From Pseudomonas sp. SID14000 (lineage in GTDB: Bacteria; Pseudomonadota; Gammaproteobacteria; Pseudomonadales; Pseudomonadaceae): 64,000 nucleotides of DNA. The translations under genes and the position numbers were made by a program. Location: contig NZ_NFZQ01000012.1 in NCBI RefSeq assembly GCF_002165135.1, positions 160,433 to 224,432 on the forward strand, read 5' to 3'. Below, piece by piece: positions 54,250 through 63,261 of this stretch; position 1 is the first letter of the stretch; each line of letters opens with the position of its first letter. Below the pieces are notes generated by a model, which did no database searches, was not told where the DNA came from, and saw nothing but the letters and a program-made list of their open reading frames with translations.

Positions 54250-55254
54250 ATGAATGATTTACCGATCGAAGGTTTCACGACCCCCAACGAGAACTCGGCG
54301 ATGGTGCTGCTGGTCGACGACCAGGCCATGATCGGCGAGGCGGTGCGGCGTGGCCTGGCCAATGAAGACAACATCGACTTCCATTTCTGCGCCGACCCGC
54401 ACCAGGCAGTGGCCCAGGCCGTGCGCATCAAGCCCACGGTGATCCTCCAGGACCTGATCATGCCCGGCCTGGACGGGCTGACCCTGGTGCGTGAATACCG
54501 CAACAACCCGTCGACCCAGGACATCCCGATCATCGTCCTGTCGACCAAGGAAGACCCGCTGGTCAAGAGCGCAGCCTTTGCTGCCGGGGCCAACGATTAC
54601 CTGGTCAAGCTGCCGGACACCATCGAGCTGGTGGCGCGCATTCGCTATCACTCGCGCTCCTACCTGACCTTGCTGCAGCGCGACGAGGCCTACCGCGCCT
54701 TGCGCGTCAGCCAGCAGCAGTTGCTCGACTCCAACCTGATGCTGCAGCGGCTGATGAACTCCGATGGCCTGACCGGGTTGTCCAACCGCCGCCACTTCGA
54801 CGAGTACCTGGAGCTGGAGTGGCGCCGTGCCATGCGTGAACAGCAGCAATTGTCGCTGCTGATGATCGACGTGGACTTCTTCAAGGCCTACAACGACAGC
54901 TTCGGCCACCTGGCCGGTGACGAGGCCCTGCGCCAGGTGGCTGAGGCGATACGCGGCTCGTGCTCGCGGCCGACCGACCTGCCGGCGCGCTATGGCGGCG
55001 AGGAGTTCGTCCTGGTGTTGCCCAACACCTCGCCGGGTGGGGCACGGCTGGTGGCCGAGAAGCTGCGCCAGACCGTACTCGGCCTGGGCATCCCGCACAC
55101 CGCCCCGGTGGCTAACTCGTACCTGACCGTGAGCATCGGCCTGGCCACCCAGACCCCGACCATCGGCAGCCATTGCCGGCAGCTGATTTCGGCCGCGGAC
55201 AAAGGCCTGTACCAGGCCAAGAATGGCGGGCGCAACCAGGTCGGCATCGCCTGA
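54250..55254 (+). CDS. wspR: Diguanylate cyclase response regulator WspR
   Basis: 334 residues. Receiver with Asp near 68 (VILQDLIMPGLDG), helical stalk, and a GGDEF domain with the active YGGEEF and an RxxD inhibitory site before it (RPTD). It makes c-di-GMP when phosphorylated by WspE. It lies 51 bases after wspF. Confidence 0.97.
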   Translation: MNDLPIEGFTTPNENSAMVLLVDDQAMIGEAVRRGLANEDNIDFHFCADPHQAVAQAVRIKPTVILQDLIMPGLDGLTLVREYRNNPSTQDIPIIVLSTKEDPLVKSAAFAAGANDYLVKLPDTIELVARIRYHSRSYLTLLQRDEAYRALRVSQQQLLDSNLMLQRLMNSDGLTGLSNRRHFDEYLELEWRRAMREQQQLSLLMIDVDFFKAYNDSFGHLAGDEALRQVAEAIRGSCSRPTDLPARYGGEEFVLVLPNTSPGGARLVAEKLRQTVLGLGIPHTAPVANSYLTVSIGLATQTPTIGSHCRQLISAADKGLYQAKNGGRNQVGIA

Positions 55255-55355
55255 AACGCTGAAACCTGCACGGTCCAACAGGGGCCGTGCCATTTCTGAA
55301 TGTTCTTTGCATATGCTACCGCCCGGCGGGTCTGCCGCCCTGCGGCGGACTCGGT

Positions 55356-55361
55356 TATACT
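55356..55361 (+). promoter_or_regulatory. Possible -10 element for prfB
   Basis: TATACT lies 44 bases before the prfB ATG. Just upstream GTCTGCCGC-CCT-GCGGCGGAC (55330-55350, one G-T pair) forms a hairpin that could end wspR transcription. Confidence 0.4.
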
Positions 55362-55399
55362 CGCAGGCTTTTCACCGAATTCGCACGAGTAGCCCGCCC

Positions 55400-56495
55400 A
55401 TGGAAATCCAACCGATCCTGAACACCATCAAGGACCTCACCGAGCGTTCCCAGTCCATTCGGGGGTATCTTTGACTACGATCACAAGCATGACCGCCTGA
55501 TCGAAGTCAACCGCGAGCTGGAAGACCCCAACGTCTGGAACAAGCCCGAGTACGCCCAGGCCCTTGGCCGCGAGCGTGCCATGCTGGCACAGGTCGTCGA
55601 GACCCTGGACAAGCTGTCCGGCGGCCTGGCGGACTGCCAGGACCTGCTCGACATGGCCGTCGAGGAAAATGACGAAGGCGCCGTCGGCGACGTAGTGACC
55701 GAGCTGGAAGGCCTGGAAGAAAAACTGGCCCAGCTTGAGTTCCGTCGCATGTTCAGCGGCGAGATGGACATGAACAACGCCTACCTGGATATCCAGGCCG
55801 GCTCTGGTGGTACCGAAGCGCAGGACTGGGCCAACATCCTGCTGCGCATGTACCTGCGCTGGGCCGACAAGCGTGGTTTTGATGCCACCATCATCGAGCT
55901 TTCCGAAGGTGAAGTCGCTGGCATCAAGGGGGCCACCGTGCATGTCAAGGGCGAGTACGCCTTTGGCTGGCTGCGCACCGAGATCGGCGTGCACCGCCTG
56001 GTGCGCAAGAGCCCGTTCGACTCCGGTGCCCGTCGCCACACCTCGTTCTCCGCGGTGTTCGTATCGCCCGAGATCGACGACAAGGTCGAGATCGAGATCA
56101 ACCCGGCCGACCTGCGCATCGACACCTACCGTTCCTCCGGTGCCGGTGGTCAGCACGTGAACACCACCGACTCGGCGGTGCGTATCACCCACGTGCCGAC
56201 CAACACCGTGGTGGCCTGCCAGAACGAACGCTCCCAGCACGCCAACAAGGACACCGCCATGAAAATGCTGCGGGCCAAGTTGTACGAGCTGGAAATGCAG
56301 AAGCGCAACGCCGCCTCGCAGGCGCTGGAAGACAGCAAGTCGGACATTGGCTGGGGCCACCAGATCCGCTCCTACGTGCTGGATGACTCGCGTATCAAGG
56401 ACCTGCGTACCGGCGTCGAGCGCAGCGACTGCCAGAAGGTCCTGGACGGCGACCTCGACCAGTACCTGGAAGCGAGCCTCAAGCAGGGGCTGTAA
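55400..56495 (+). CDS. prfB: Peptide chain release factor 2, programmed +1 frameshift
   Basis: Codons 1-24 from ATG 55400 end at an in-frame TGA (55472-55474). Reading then shifts by +1 and continues from GAC 55473 to the stop at 56495: 364 residues in total, the normal RF2 length. The GGQ loop (SGAGGQHVNTTDSAV) and the SPF anticodon-like tripeptide (VRKSPFDSG) are present. RF2 reads UGA and UAA stops. Confidence 0.97.
55460..55475 (+). promoter_or_regulatory. prfB frameshift site
   Basis: CGGGGGTATCTTTGAC: internal SD-like GGGGG, slippery CTT, then TGA followed by C. This matches the known RF2 autoregulation site: low RF2 makes the ribosome pause at TGA and slip +1. Confidence 0.97.
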
Positions 56496-56588
56496 ACCGC
56501 ACACAACCGCCGCGGTACCTGGCCTGGGGCCGGTATCGCGTGCCCTGCCCGAAAGGGGCAATGAACACTTGATGGAAAGAATGACGAA

Positions 56589-58091
56589 ATGAGCGACCTC
56601 AAGACCGAAGTGCAAGACCTGCAACAGGAAGAAAACGCCCTGATCGCCCTGCGCAAGGAAAAGCTTGCCGCCGAGCGCGCCAAGGGCAATGCCTTCCCCA
56701 ATGACTTCCGTCGCGACAGCTACTGCAACGACCTGCAGAAACAGTACGCGGACAAGACCAAGGAAGAACTGGAAGCTGCAGCGATCCCGGTCAAGGTTGC
56801 TGGCCGCATCATGCTCAACCGCGGCTCGTTCATGGTCATTCAGGACATGACCGGTCGTATCCAGGTCTACGTCAACCGCAAGACCTTGTCGGAAGAAACC
56901 CTGGCCGCGGTCAAGACCTGGGACCTGGGTGACATCATCAGCGCCGAAGGCACCCTGGCCCGTTCCGGCAAGGGCGACCTGTACGTCGAAATGACCAACG
57001 TGCGCCTGCTGACCAAGTCGCTGCGCCCCCTGCCCGACAAGCACCACGGCCTGACCGACACCGAACAGCGCTACCGCCAGCGTTACGTCGACCTGATGGT
57101 CAATGAAGAAACCCGCCACACCTTCCGTGTGCGTTCGCAGGTGATTTCGCACATCCGCAAGTTCCTCATCGAGCGCGACTTCCTCGAAGTCGAGACGCCG
57201 ATGCTGCAGACCATCCCGGGTGGTGCCGCGGCCAAGCCGTTCGAAACCCACCACAACGCCCTGGACATGGCCATGTTCCTGCGTATTGCGCCGGAGCTGT
57301 ACCTCAAGCGCCTGGTGGTTGGTGGCTTCGAGAAGGTGTTCGAGATCAACCGCAACTTCCGTAACGAAGGCGTTTCGACTCGTCACAACCCTGAATTCAC
57401 CATGCTCGAGTTCTACCAGGCCTACGCCGACTATCGCGACAACATGGACCTCACCGAGGAACTGTTCCGCGAGCTGGCGCAGCTGGTACTGGGCACTACC
57501 GACGTACCGTACGGCGACAAGGTATTCCACTTCGGTGAGCCGTTCGCCCGCCTGTCGGTATTCGACTCGATCCTCAAGTACAACCCGGAGCTGAGCGCTG
57601 CCGACCTGCAGGACGTCGACCGCGCCCGCGAGATCGCCAAGAAAGCCGGCGCCAAGGTGCTGGGCCACGAAGGCTTGGGCAAGCTGCAGGTGATGATTTT
57701 CGAAGAGCTGGTCGAGCACAAGCTGGAGCAGCCGCACTTCATCACCGAGTACCCGTTCGAAGTGTCGCCGCTGGCCCGTCGCAACGACGACAACCCGGCT
57801 GTTACCGACCGTTTCGAGCTGTTCATCGGTGGCCGCGAGATCGCCAATGCCTACTCCGAGCTCAACGATGCCGAAGACCAGGCCGAGCGCTTCCTGGCCC
57901 AGGTGGCCGAGAAGGACGCAGGTGACGACGAAGCCATGCACTACGACGCCGACTTCGTTCGCGCCCTGGAGTACGGCATGCCGCCGACTGCAGGTGAAGG
58001 TATCGGTATTGACCGTCTGGTGATGCTGCTGACCAACTCGCCGTCGATCCGCGACGTGATCCTGTTCCCGCACATGCGTCCGCAGGCCTGA
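56589..58091 (+). CDS. lysS: Lysyl-tRNA synthetase, class II
   Basis: 500 residues. N-terminal OB fold (VKVAGRIMLNRGSFMVIQDM), class II motifs (FEINRNFRNEGVSTRHNPEF, motif 2; GEGIGIDRLVMLLTNSPSIR, motif 3). Charges tRNA-Lys. Conserved prfB-lysS order, 93 bases apart. Confidence 0.98.
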   Translation: MSDLKTEVQDLQQEENALIALRKEKLAAERAKGNAFPNDFRRDSYCNDLQKQYADKTKEELEAAAIPVKVAGRIMLNRGSFMVIQDMTGRIQVYVNRKTLSEETLAAVKTWDLGDIISAEGTLARSGKGDLYVEMTNVRLLTKSLRPLPDKHHGLTDTEQRYRQRYVDLMVNEETRHTFRVRSQVISHIRKFLIERDFLEVETPMLQTIPGGAAAKPFETHHNALDMAMFLRIAPELYLKRLVVGGFEKVFEINRNFRNEGVSTRHNPEFTMLEFYQAYADYRDNMDLTEELFRELAQLVLGTTDVPYGDKVFHFGEPFARLSVFDSILKYNPELSAADLQDVDRAREIAKKAGAKVLGHEGLGKLQVMIFEELVEHKLEQPHFITEYPFEVSPLARRNDDNPAVTDRFELFIGGREIANAYSELNDAEDQAERFLAQVAEKDAGDDEAMHYDADFVRALEYGMPPTAGEGIGIDRLVMLLTNSPSIRDVILFPHMRPQA

Positions 58092-58103
58092 GTGAATTGA
58101 ACG

Positions 58104-58128
58104 AGCCGCCTTTCGAGGCGGCTTTTTC
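58104..58128 (+). terminator. Rho-independent terminator after lysS
   Basis: AGCCGCCT, loop TTCG, AGGCGGCT, then TTTTC; 13 bases after the lysS stop. Confidence 0.93.
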
Positions 58129-58147
58129 TTGCCTGAAGCTTTATGTT

Positions 58148-58258
58148 GTCAGTACCGGCCTCTTCGCGGCTAAAGCCGCTCCCACAGGGCCCCCACTACC
58201 CTCAGGCTGGTGCGGTCCCTGTGGGAGCGGCTTTAGCCGCGAAGAGGCCGGTACTGAC
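58148..58258. repeat. REP pair with perfect 42-bp arms
   Basis: Arms 58148-58189 and 58217-58258 are exact complements (GTCAGTACCGGCCTCTTCGC...), spacer 27 bases. It follows the lysS terminator and ends 26 bases before the TetR gene. Confidence 0.93.
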
Positions 58259-58284
58259 GAAACACTGTCCATGAGGTACCCCCC

Positions 58285-59001
58285 GTGACACCCGCAATGC
58301 CTCACCAGGGCGCCGCCGGCATCGCCACCGCCGTCGCCGAAAGCGTGCAATACCAAGGCCGCAAGACTGCCCGCCAGGGCAGCGAGCAGCGCCGCCAACT
58401 GATCCTCGACGCCGCCATGCGCATTGTCGTGCGCGATGGCGTGCGCGGTGTGCGCCACCGCGCCGTGGCCACCGAGGCCGGTGTGCCGCTGTCGGCCACC
58501 ACCTACTACTTCAAGGACATCGAGGACCTGCTCACCGATACCTTCGCCCAGTATGTCGAGCGCAGCGCCGCTTACATGGCCAAGCTTTGGGCCAATACCG
58601 AGGTGGTATTGCGCCAGCTGCTGGCCCAGGGCGACGGCAGCCCGCAGGCGCGGGCACGGTTGGCTGAAGAGGTAGCGCGCATGACTGCCGACTACGTACA
58701 GCGGCAACTGCTGACCCGCCGTGACTTCCTGATGGCCGAGCAGGCTTTCCGCCAGGAGGCGCTGCTGTGCCCGCGCCTGGCCGAACTGGTATGCGCCCAT
58801 GAGCAGATCCTGCTGCATGGCACCCGGCAGTTGCTGCAGGTGGTGGGCTCGCGGCAACCGGAGCAGGACGCCCAAATGTTGACGGCGATTATCGAGCAGA
58901 TGGAATATCAGGGCCTGCTCAAGGATGCGAACGCGCAAGCCGATGGGCAGATGCTCGCTATGCTTAGCCGATACCTGCAACTGGTGCTGGCATCGGCCTG
59001 A
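58285..59001 (+). CDS. TetR-family transcriptional regulator
   Basis: 238 residues from GTG 58285 (GAGG upstream); ATG 58297 is the alternative. HTH near residues 35-80 (RRQLILDAAMRIVVRDGVRG, VATEAGVPLSATTYYFKDIE). The ligand domain gives no clue to effector or target. The following lipoprotein gene is 29 bases away. Confidence 0.9.
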   Translation: MTPAMPHQGAAGIATAVAESVQYQGRKTARQGSEQRRQLILDAAMRIVVRDGVRGVRHRAVATEAGVPLSATTYYFKDIEDLLTDTFAQYVERSAAYMAKLWANTEVVLRQLLAQGDGSPQARARLAEEVARMTADYVQRQLLTRRDFLMAEQAFRQEALLCPRLAELVCAHEQILLHGTRQLLQVVGSRQPEQDAQMLTAIIEQMEYQGLLKDANAQADGQMLAMLSRYLQLVLASA

Positions 59002-59030
59002 GCCGAGACCGACTTCTCAAGGAGAACCTG

Positions 59031-59579
59031 ATGAAAGCCTGGCGTGTGGTGTTGTTGACTCTGTCATTCCTGCTGCTGGGCGGTTGTCTGGTGACCTTCC
59101 ACGAGCCCTTGCCGAGCAACCAGGCGGCGCCCAAGGCCCTGCTTGGCAAGTGGAGCAGCAAGGACGCCTGGGGCGAGCCGCTGAAGCTGGTGATCAGCCG
59201 TAGCGGCGGCGATGCCTACAAGGCGGTGGCCACGGCCAAGGGCAAGGCCCCTGAGGAATACGTGTTCACCGTGTCGCGCCACGGCAATCGCTGGTACCTG
59301 TCGGCTGGCGTGCCCAAGCGCCTGGGTGGCAACTTCCTGATTGGCGGTTTCGATATCGTCGATGGCAAGGAACTGGTGGTCTACAACCTGGATGTCGAGC
59401 AGGTGCAGCAGGCGGTGGACAAGAAGGAGCTGACCGGGCGCAGCACCGAGGTGCCAGAAGACAACGGCGACGGCGTGCTGATCGACAGCCCGTCGGCGCG
59501 GGTGCTGGCGTACCTGGACGACCCGGCCAACTCCGACCTGTTCATCGAAGTGGCGCGGTTCCAGCGCTCCGGCAAGTAG
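59031..59579 (+). CDS. Lipoprotein of unknown function
   Basis: 182 residues after AAGGAG. Signal peptide with lipobox LLGGC (Cys near 20). The mature part starts with GKWSSKDAWGEPLKL and has beta-strand-rich sequence. Same place as lipoprotein genes next to lysS-tetR in other Pseudomonas, as far as I recall. No function assigned. Confidence 0.85.
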   Translation: MKAWRVVLLTLSFLLLGGCLVTFHEPLPSNQAAPKALLGKWSSKDAWGEPLKLVISRSGGDAYKAVATAKGKAPEEYVFTVSRHGNRWYLSAGVPKRLGGNFLIGGFDIVDGKELVVYNLDVEQVQQAVDKKELTGRSTEVPEDNGDGVLIDSPSARVLAYLDDPANSDLFIEVARFQRSGK

Positions 59580-59599
59580 TTACCTGTGCCGGCCCGGGT

Positions 59600-59700
59600 T
59601 TCCTGTAGGAGCAGCCTTGTGCTGCGAAGAGGCCAGCAGGGCAAACCATTTCTATTGCCGCTAATGGCCTCTTCGCAGCACAAGGCTGCTCCTACAGGAA
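59600..59700. repeat. REP pair with perfect 36-bp arms
   Basis: Arms 59600-59635 and 59665-59700 (TTCCTGTAGGAGCAGCCTTG...), 'acaaggc' subtype, between the lipoprotein and QEGLA genes. Confidence 0.93.
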
Positions 59701-59757
59701 CCGAGGCCGGTTCAGGCAATGCAAGGCTTGGCACTTTGTTCCAATAAGGAGTCCCCG

Positions 59758-61035
59758 GTGGACGAATACCAGCAAACCATACGTGCCCTGTCCGACCGCA
59801 TCGTTGCGGCACAGACCCCGATCCGGGTGCTGGACGCGGTGAAGTGGGACGACAACATCCGCCAGGGCTTCCTCAAGGCCAAGGGCAAGGAGCCGCCGGC
59901 CGTCGACCGTGCCTACTACCAGTCGCGCCCGCTGGCGTTCGATTCCAGCGCGGTCAAGGCCGAGTTCCAGGGCATCGAGCGCGACATCATTCGCCAGCTC
60001 GGCCAGTTCAACCCGGTCGGGCAGATCATGAAGCGCATGTGCCGCGAATACCGCATGGTCGTGCGCATGCTCGAAGCGCGCGGCACCGAGGATTTCGGCC
60101 TGATCTCTCAGGAACTGTACGGTGCTGCCTCGGACGCATTCCACGCCGGTGACCCGACCCTGGCCGACCTTGGCCTGATGCTGTCGGACTACCTGAACAA
60201 CATTGATGGCCGTGGCGACCTCAAGGACGAGCCGAAGAACCTCACTGCCAAGGAGGCCGTGGAAATCCTCCAGCACCGGCTGAACAAGGTATTCGGCGAG
60301 GCCGAGGAGACCATCCGTGTGTTCGAGTCCGACGGTATCGTCGCCGATGCAGCGGCCGGGGCCGACTACATCAAGGTGCGTGCCGACGCCATGTTCAACT
60401 CTCGTGATGTCCGCGCCCTGGAGGTGCACGAAGGGCTGGTGCATGTCGGCACCACGCTCAACGGCCTGAACCAGCCTATCTGTACCTTCCTGGCCAAGGG
60501 CCCACCCTCGTCGACGGTGACCCAGGAAGGCCTTGCCATCCTCATGGAGGTGATCGCCTTCGCCTCCTACCCCAGCCGCCTGCGCAAGCTCACCAACCGC
60601 ACCCGCGCCATCCACATGGTCGAGGAGGGTGCCGATTTCATGCAGATCTACAGCTTCTTCCGCGAGCAGGGGTTCGACATGGCGCAGAGCTACAGCAACG
60701 CCAGCAGGGTGTTCCGCGGGTCGGTGCCCAATGGCCTGCCATTTACCAAGGACTTGTCCTACCTCAAAGGCTTCATCATGGTTTACAACTACATTCAGTT
60801 GGCCGTGAAGAAGGGCAAGCTCGAGCAGATCCCGTTGCTGTTCTGTGGCAAGACCACCCTGGAAGACATGCGCACCCTGCGACAGCTGGTCGAGGAAGGT
60901 CTGGTCGAGCCGCCCAAGTACCTGCCCGAACAGTTCCGCGACCTCAACGCGCTATCGGCCTGGATGTGCTTTTCCAACTTCCTCAACCACCTGAGCCTGG
61001 ACCGCATTGAAGCCGACTACGCGAACATTCTCTGA
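59758..61035 (+). CDS. QEGLA-motif protein (DUF1704), MATCAP-like metallopeptidase fold
   Basis: 425 residues from GTG 59758, with AAGGAG 6 bases before. It contains HEGLVH (residues 224-229), an H-E-x-x-x-H zinc site, and TQEGLA with Glu257, 32 residues later, as third ligand. The family was named for flavohemoglobin expression in bacteria, while eukaryotic members are the tubulin carboxypeptidases MATCAP. A peptidase is thus likely, substrate unknown. No signal peptide, so cytosolic. The 3' end overlaps the next gene by 29 bases. Confidence 0.9.
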   Translation: MDEYQQTIRALSDRIVAAQTPIRVLDAVKWDDNIRQGFLKAKGKEPPAVDRAYYQSRPLAFDSSAVKAEFQGIERDIIRQLGQFNPVGQIMKRMCREYRMVVRMLEARGTEDFGLISQELYGAASDAFHAGDPTLADLGLMLSDYLNNIDGRGDLKDEPKNLTAKEAVEILQHRLNKVFGEAEETIRVFESDGIVADAAAGADYIKVRADAMFNSRDVRALEVHEGLVHVGTTLNGLNQPICTFLAKGPPSSTVTQEGLAILMEVIAFASYPSRLRKLTNRTRAIHMVEEGADFMQIYSFFREQGFDMAQSYSNASRVFRGSVPNGLPFTKDLSYLKGFIMVYNYIQLAVKKGKLEQIPLLFCGKTTLEDMRTLRQLVEEGLVEPPKYLPEQFRDLNALSAWMCFSNFLNHLSLDRIEADYANIL

Positions 61036-61930
61036 GTGCTGCCGCCTGCTGGCCCTGGGTTTGATCCTGCTGGGCCTGGGCGGTTGCAGCAGCCTGTTGT
61101 TCTATCCCGAGCGTGGCCAGCCGTTCACGCCCGAGCGAGCCAGGCTCGAGTACCGCGATGTCACCCTGACCACGGCTGACGGCATCCGCCTGCATGGCTG
61201 GTGGTTGCCTGCCAAGGCCGGGGTCGAGGTCAAGGGCACGGTGCTGCACCTGCACGGCAATGGCGGCAACCTGCCTGGGCACCTGGGCGGCAGCTACTGG
61301 CTGCCGGAACAGGGCTACCAGGTGCTGATGATCGATTACCGCGGCTATGGCCTGTCCCAGGGTGAGCCGAGCCTGCCCGAGGTGTACGAGGACATCGCCG
61401 CGGCGATGGCGTGGCTGGACCAGGCGCCCGAGGTCAAGGGCAAGCCGCTGGTGCTGCTGGGGCAGAGCCTGGGCGGCGCCATGGCCATTCACTACCTGGC
61501 GGCCCACCCCGAGCAGCGCCAGCGTTTCAGCGCCCTGGTGTTCGACGGCGTGCCGGCCAGCTACCGTGCGGTCGGGCGCTTTGCCCTCAGCACCTCGTGG
61601 ATGACCTGGCCGCTGCAGGTGCCGCTGTCGTGGCTGGTGCCGGACGGCGACAGCGCGATCCGCTCGATCGAGCAACTGAGCAGCCCACCCAAGCTGTTCT
61701 TCCACAGCATCGACGACACCCTGGTGCCGATGGACAACGGCATCCGCCTGTACCAGCACGCGCCAGCGCCACGGGTGCTGCAACTGACCCGTGGTGGCCA
61801 TGTGCAAACCTTCGCCGACCCGACGTGGCGCCAGGTGATGTTGCGTTTCCTCGACGACCCCAGCCATTTCAACGGCCTGCGGCGGCTGGCCGAAGTGCCC
61901 AATTACCCTGACGAGAAGAACAAGCAATGA
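61007..61930 (+). CDS. Alpha/beta-hydrolase lipoprotein
   Basis: 307 residues from TTG 61007, which gives a good signal peptide with lipobox LGGC; no ATG or GTG is available before the lipobox. Hydrolase features: HLHGNGGNLPGH, IDYRGYGLSQG, nucleophile GQSLGGAMA and the late His GGHVQTF. Substrate unknown. It overlaps the QEGLA gene by 29 bases and the next gene by 4. Confidence 0.88.
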   Translation: MKPTTRTFSECCRLLALGLILLGLGGCSSLLFYPERGQPFTPERARLEYRDVTLTTADGIRLHGWWLPAKAGVEVKGTVLHLHGNGGNLPGHLGGSYWLPEQGYQVLMIDYRGYGLSQGEPSLPEVYEDIAAAMAWLDQAPEVKGKPLVLLGQSLGGAMAIHYLAAHPEQRQRFSALVFDGVPASYRAVGRFALSTSWMTWPLQVPLSWLVPDGDSAIRSIEQLSSPPKLFFHSIDDTLVPMDNGIRLYQHAPAPRVLQLTRGGHVQTFADPTWRQVMLRFLDDPSHFNGLRRLAEVPNYPDEKNKQ

Positions 61931-62253
61931 GTGAAGAACGCAACGCCATCCCGCTGATCCTGACCGGTGTCGGTAGCATCATCGTGACGGTGGGGGCCTT
62001 GTGGTATTACGGATACCTGCATTTTGCCAAGCCCGAGGATGCCCTGTTGCTGCAGGACTTCACCATGCTCAAGACCATCCCCGGCGAGGACTACAAGGTC
62101 TCGCTGGATCCGGCACCACAACTGGCCCAGTGCGTCGATGGCGTGCTGGTGCTGTTCGACACCCAGCAAAAAGGGCTGACCGGCGTGCTGGTGGACAACC
62201 GCAAGCGCGCGGTGCGGTGCATGGGCGAGGAAACGCCGCAGCAGGTACAGTGA
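61927..62253 (+). CDS. Small membrane-anchored protein, unknown
   Basis: 108 residues. One N-terminal helix (PLILTGVGSIIVTVGALWYY) and a soluble C-terminal part with two cysteines. Start overlaps the hydrolase stop (ATGA), so it ends the QEGLA operon. Confidence 0.82.
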   Translation: MSEERNAIPLILTGVGSIIVTVGALWYYGYLHFAKPEDALLLQDFTMLKTIPGEDYKVSLDPAPQLAQCVDGVLVLFDTQQKGLTGVLVDNRKRAVRCMGEETPQQVQ

Positions 62254-62276
62254 GCCATTATCTCTACTGCTTGTGC

Positions 62277-62362
62277 TGGCCCTTTCGCGGCTAAAGCCGC
62301 TCCCACAGGATCGGGCTGTGCGCGGTCCTTGTGGGAGCGGCTTTAGCCGCGAAAGGGCCGGA
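62277..62362. repeat. REP pair
   Basis: Arms TTTCGCGGCTAAAGCCGC and GCGGCTTTAGCCGCGAAA between the convergent membrane-protein and OmpA-family genes. Confidence 0.9.
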
Positions 62363-62374
62363 GCAGGCAAAAGA

Positions 62375-62399
62375 AAGCCCCGCTTCGATCGCGGGGCTT
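62375..62399 (-). terminator. Terminator of the OmpA-family gene
   Basis: AAGCCCCGC, loop of 7, GCGGGGCTT; on the minus strand it is followed by TTCTTTTG. It lies about 20 bases after the stop. Confidence 0.9.
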
Positions 62400-62419
62400 G
62401 TCAGTTCAGCTAGCCAGCC

Positions 62420-63211
62420 TTACTGCTGTACCTGGCTCACCGAGCGCGGCGCTACCGGCTGGTTGTCGTTGGAGATGGTCACCTCCACCCGACGGTTCTG
62501 CGCCCGCCCCGAATTGCTCGAGTTGTCCGCCACCGGGTACTCCTTGCCATAGCCCTGGGCGACGATGCGTGCCGGGTCGACGCCGGCACGTACCAGTGCC
62601 ATGCGCACGCTGTTGGCGCGGCGCTCCGACAGGCCCTGGTTGTAGTTGGCCGAGCCGACGCTGTCGGTATAGCCCTCGACGATCACCTTGCGTTCCGGGT
62701 TTTCCTGAAGGAACTGCGCCAGCTTGGTGATGTTCGGGTAGGCGTTGCTCTTGAGCTCGGCCTTGTTGAAGTCGAACAGCACGTCACCGAAGGTGACCAG
62801 CGTGCCGCGGTCGGTCTGCTTGGCGTTGAGGCTGTCCTGCAGCTTGGCGATCTGCGCGTCGCGGGCGTCCAGCTTGGCCTGGGCGCGCTGGGCGGAGGCG
62901 TTCTTCAGTTCGCCTTCGGCAGTGCGCAGAGCGATGGTCTGCTTGGCCACCTCGACACGCTGGTTGGTCAGGTAGGCCAACTGGTCGACCTTCTTCTCGT
63001 CTTCACGGTCCATGTAGGCCTTGTCGGCCTTGTTCAGCCAGTCCTGGGCGTCCTTGGTCTCCAGCGCAGCAACCTTGCTCGATTGCGGGTCGCTCTGCAG
63101 CGAGGAGAAGTTGGTGCGGGCCGCTTCGAGATTGGCGTTAGGGTCGTGCGAGCAGGCAGCAAGGCCGACGCTCAGAGCCAGCAGGGCGGGAATCATGACG
63201 TAGTTGCGCAT
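62420..63211 (-). CDS. OmpA-family lipoprotein (peptidoglycan-binding)
   Basis: 263 residues from ATG 63211 (AGGA 8 bases upstream; another ATG three codons earlier is too close to it). Lipobox LAAC, a helical DUF4398-like region (about 25-130, KADKAYMDREDEKKVDQLAY) and a C-terminal OmpA domain (FDFNKAELKS, VEGYTDSVGSANYNQGLSERRA). Links the outer membrane to the wall. It resembles P. aeruginosa LptF. Confidence 0.92.
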   Translation of the reverse strand: MRNYVMIPALLALSVGLAACSHDPNANLEAARTNFSSLQSDPQSSKVAALETKDAQDWLNKADKAYMDREDEKKVDQLAYLTNQRVEVAKQTIALRTAEGELKNASAQRAQAKLDARDAQIAKLQDSLNAKQTDRGTLVTFGDVLFDFNKAELKSNAYPNITKLAQFLQENPERKVIVEGYTDSVGSANYNQGLSERRANSVRMALVRAGVDPARIVAQGYGKEYPVADNSSNSGRAQNRRVEVTISNDNQPVAPRSVSQVQQ

Positions 63212-63261
63212 AGTGTTCATCCTTTGATCGTGTGCGAAGACCGGGGTTGGCGGGGCAGGGC

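Noticed and set aside
55473..56495. prfB as a pseudogene with premature stop
   Set aside because: The stop is part of the conserved frameshift signal and the rest of the gene is intact.
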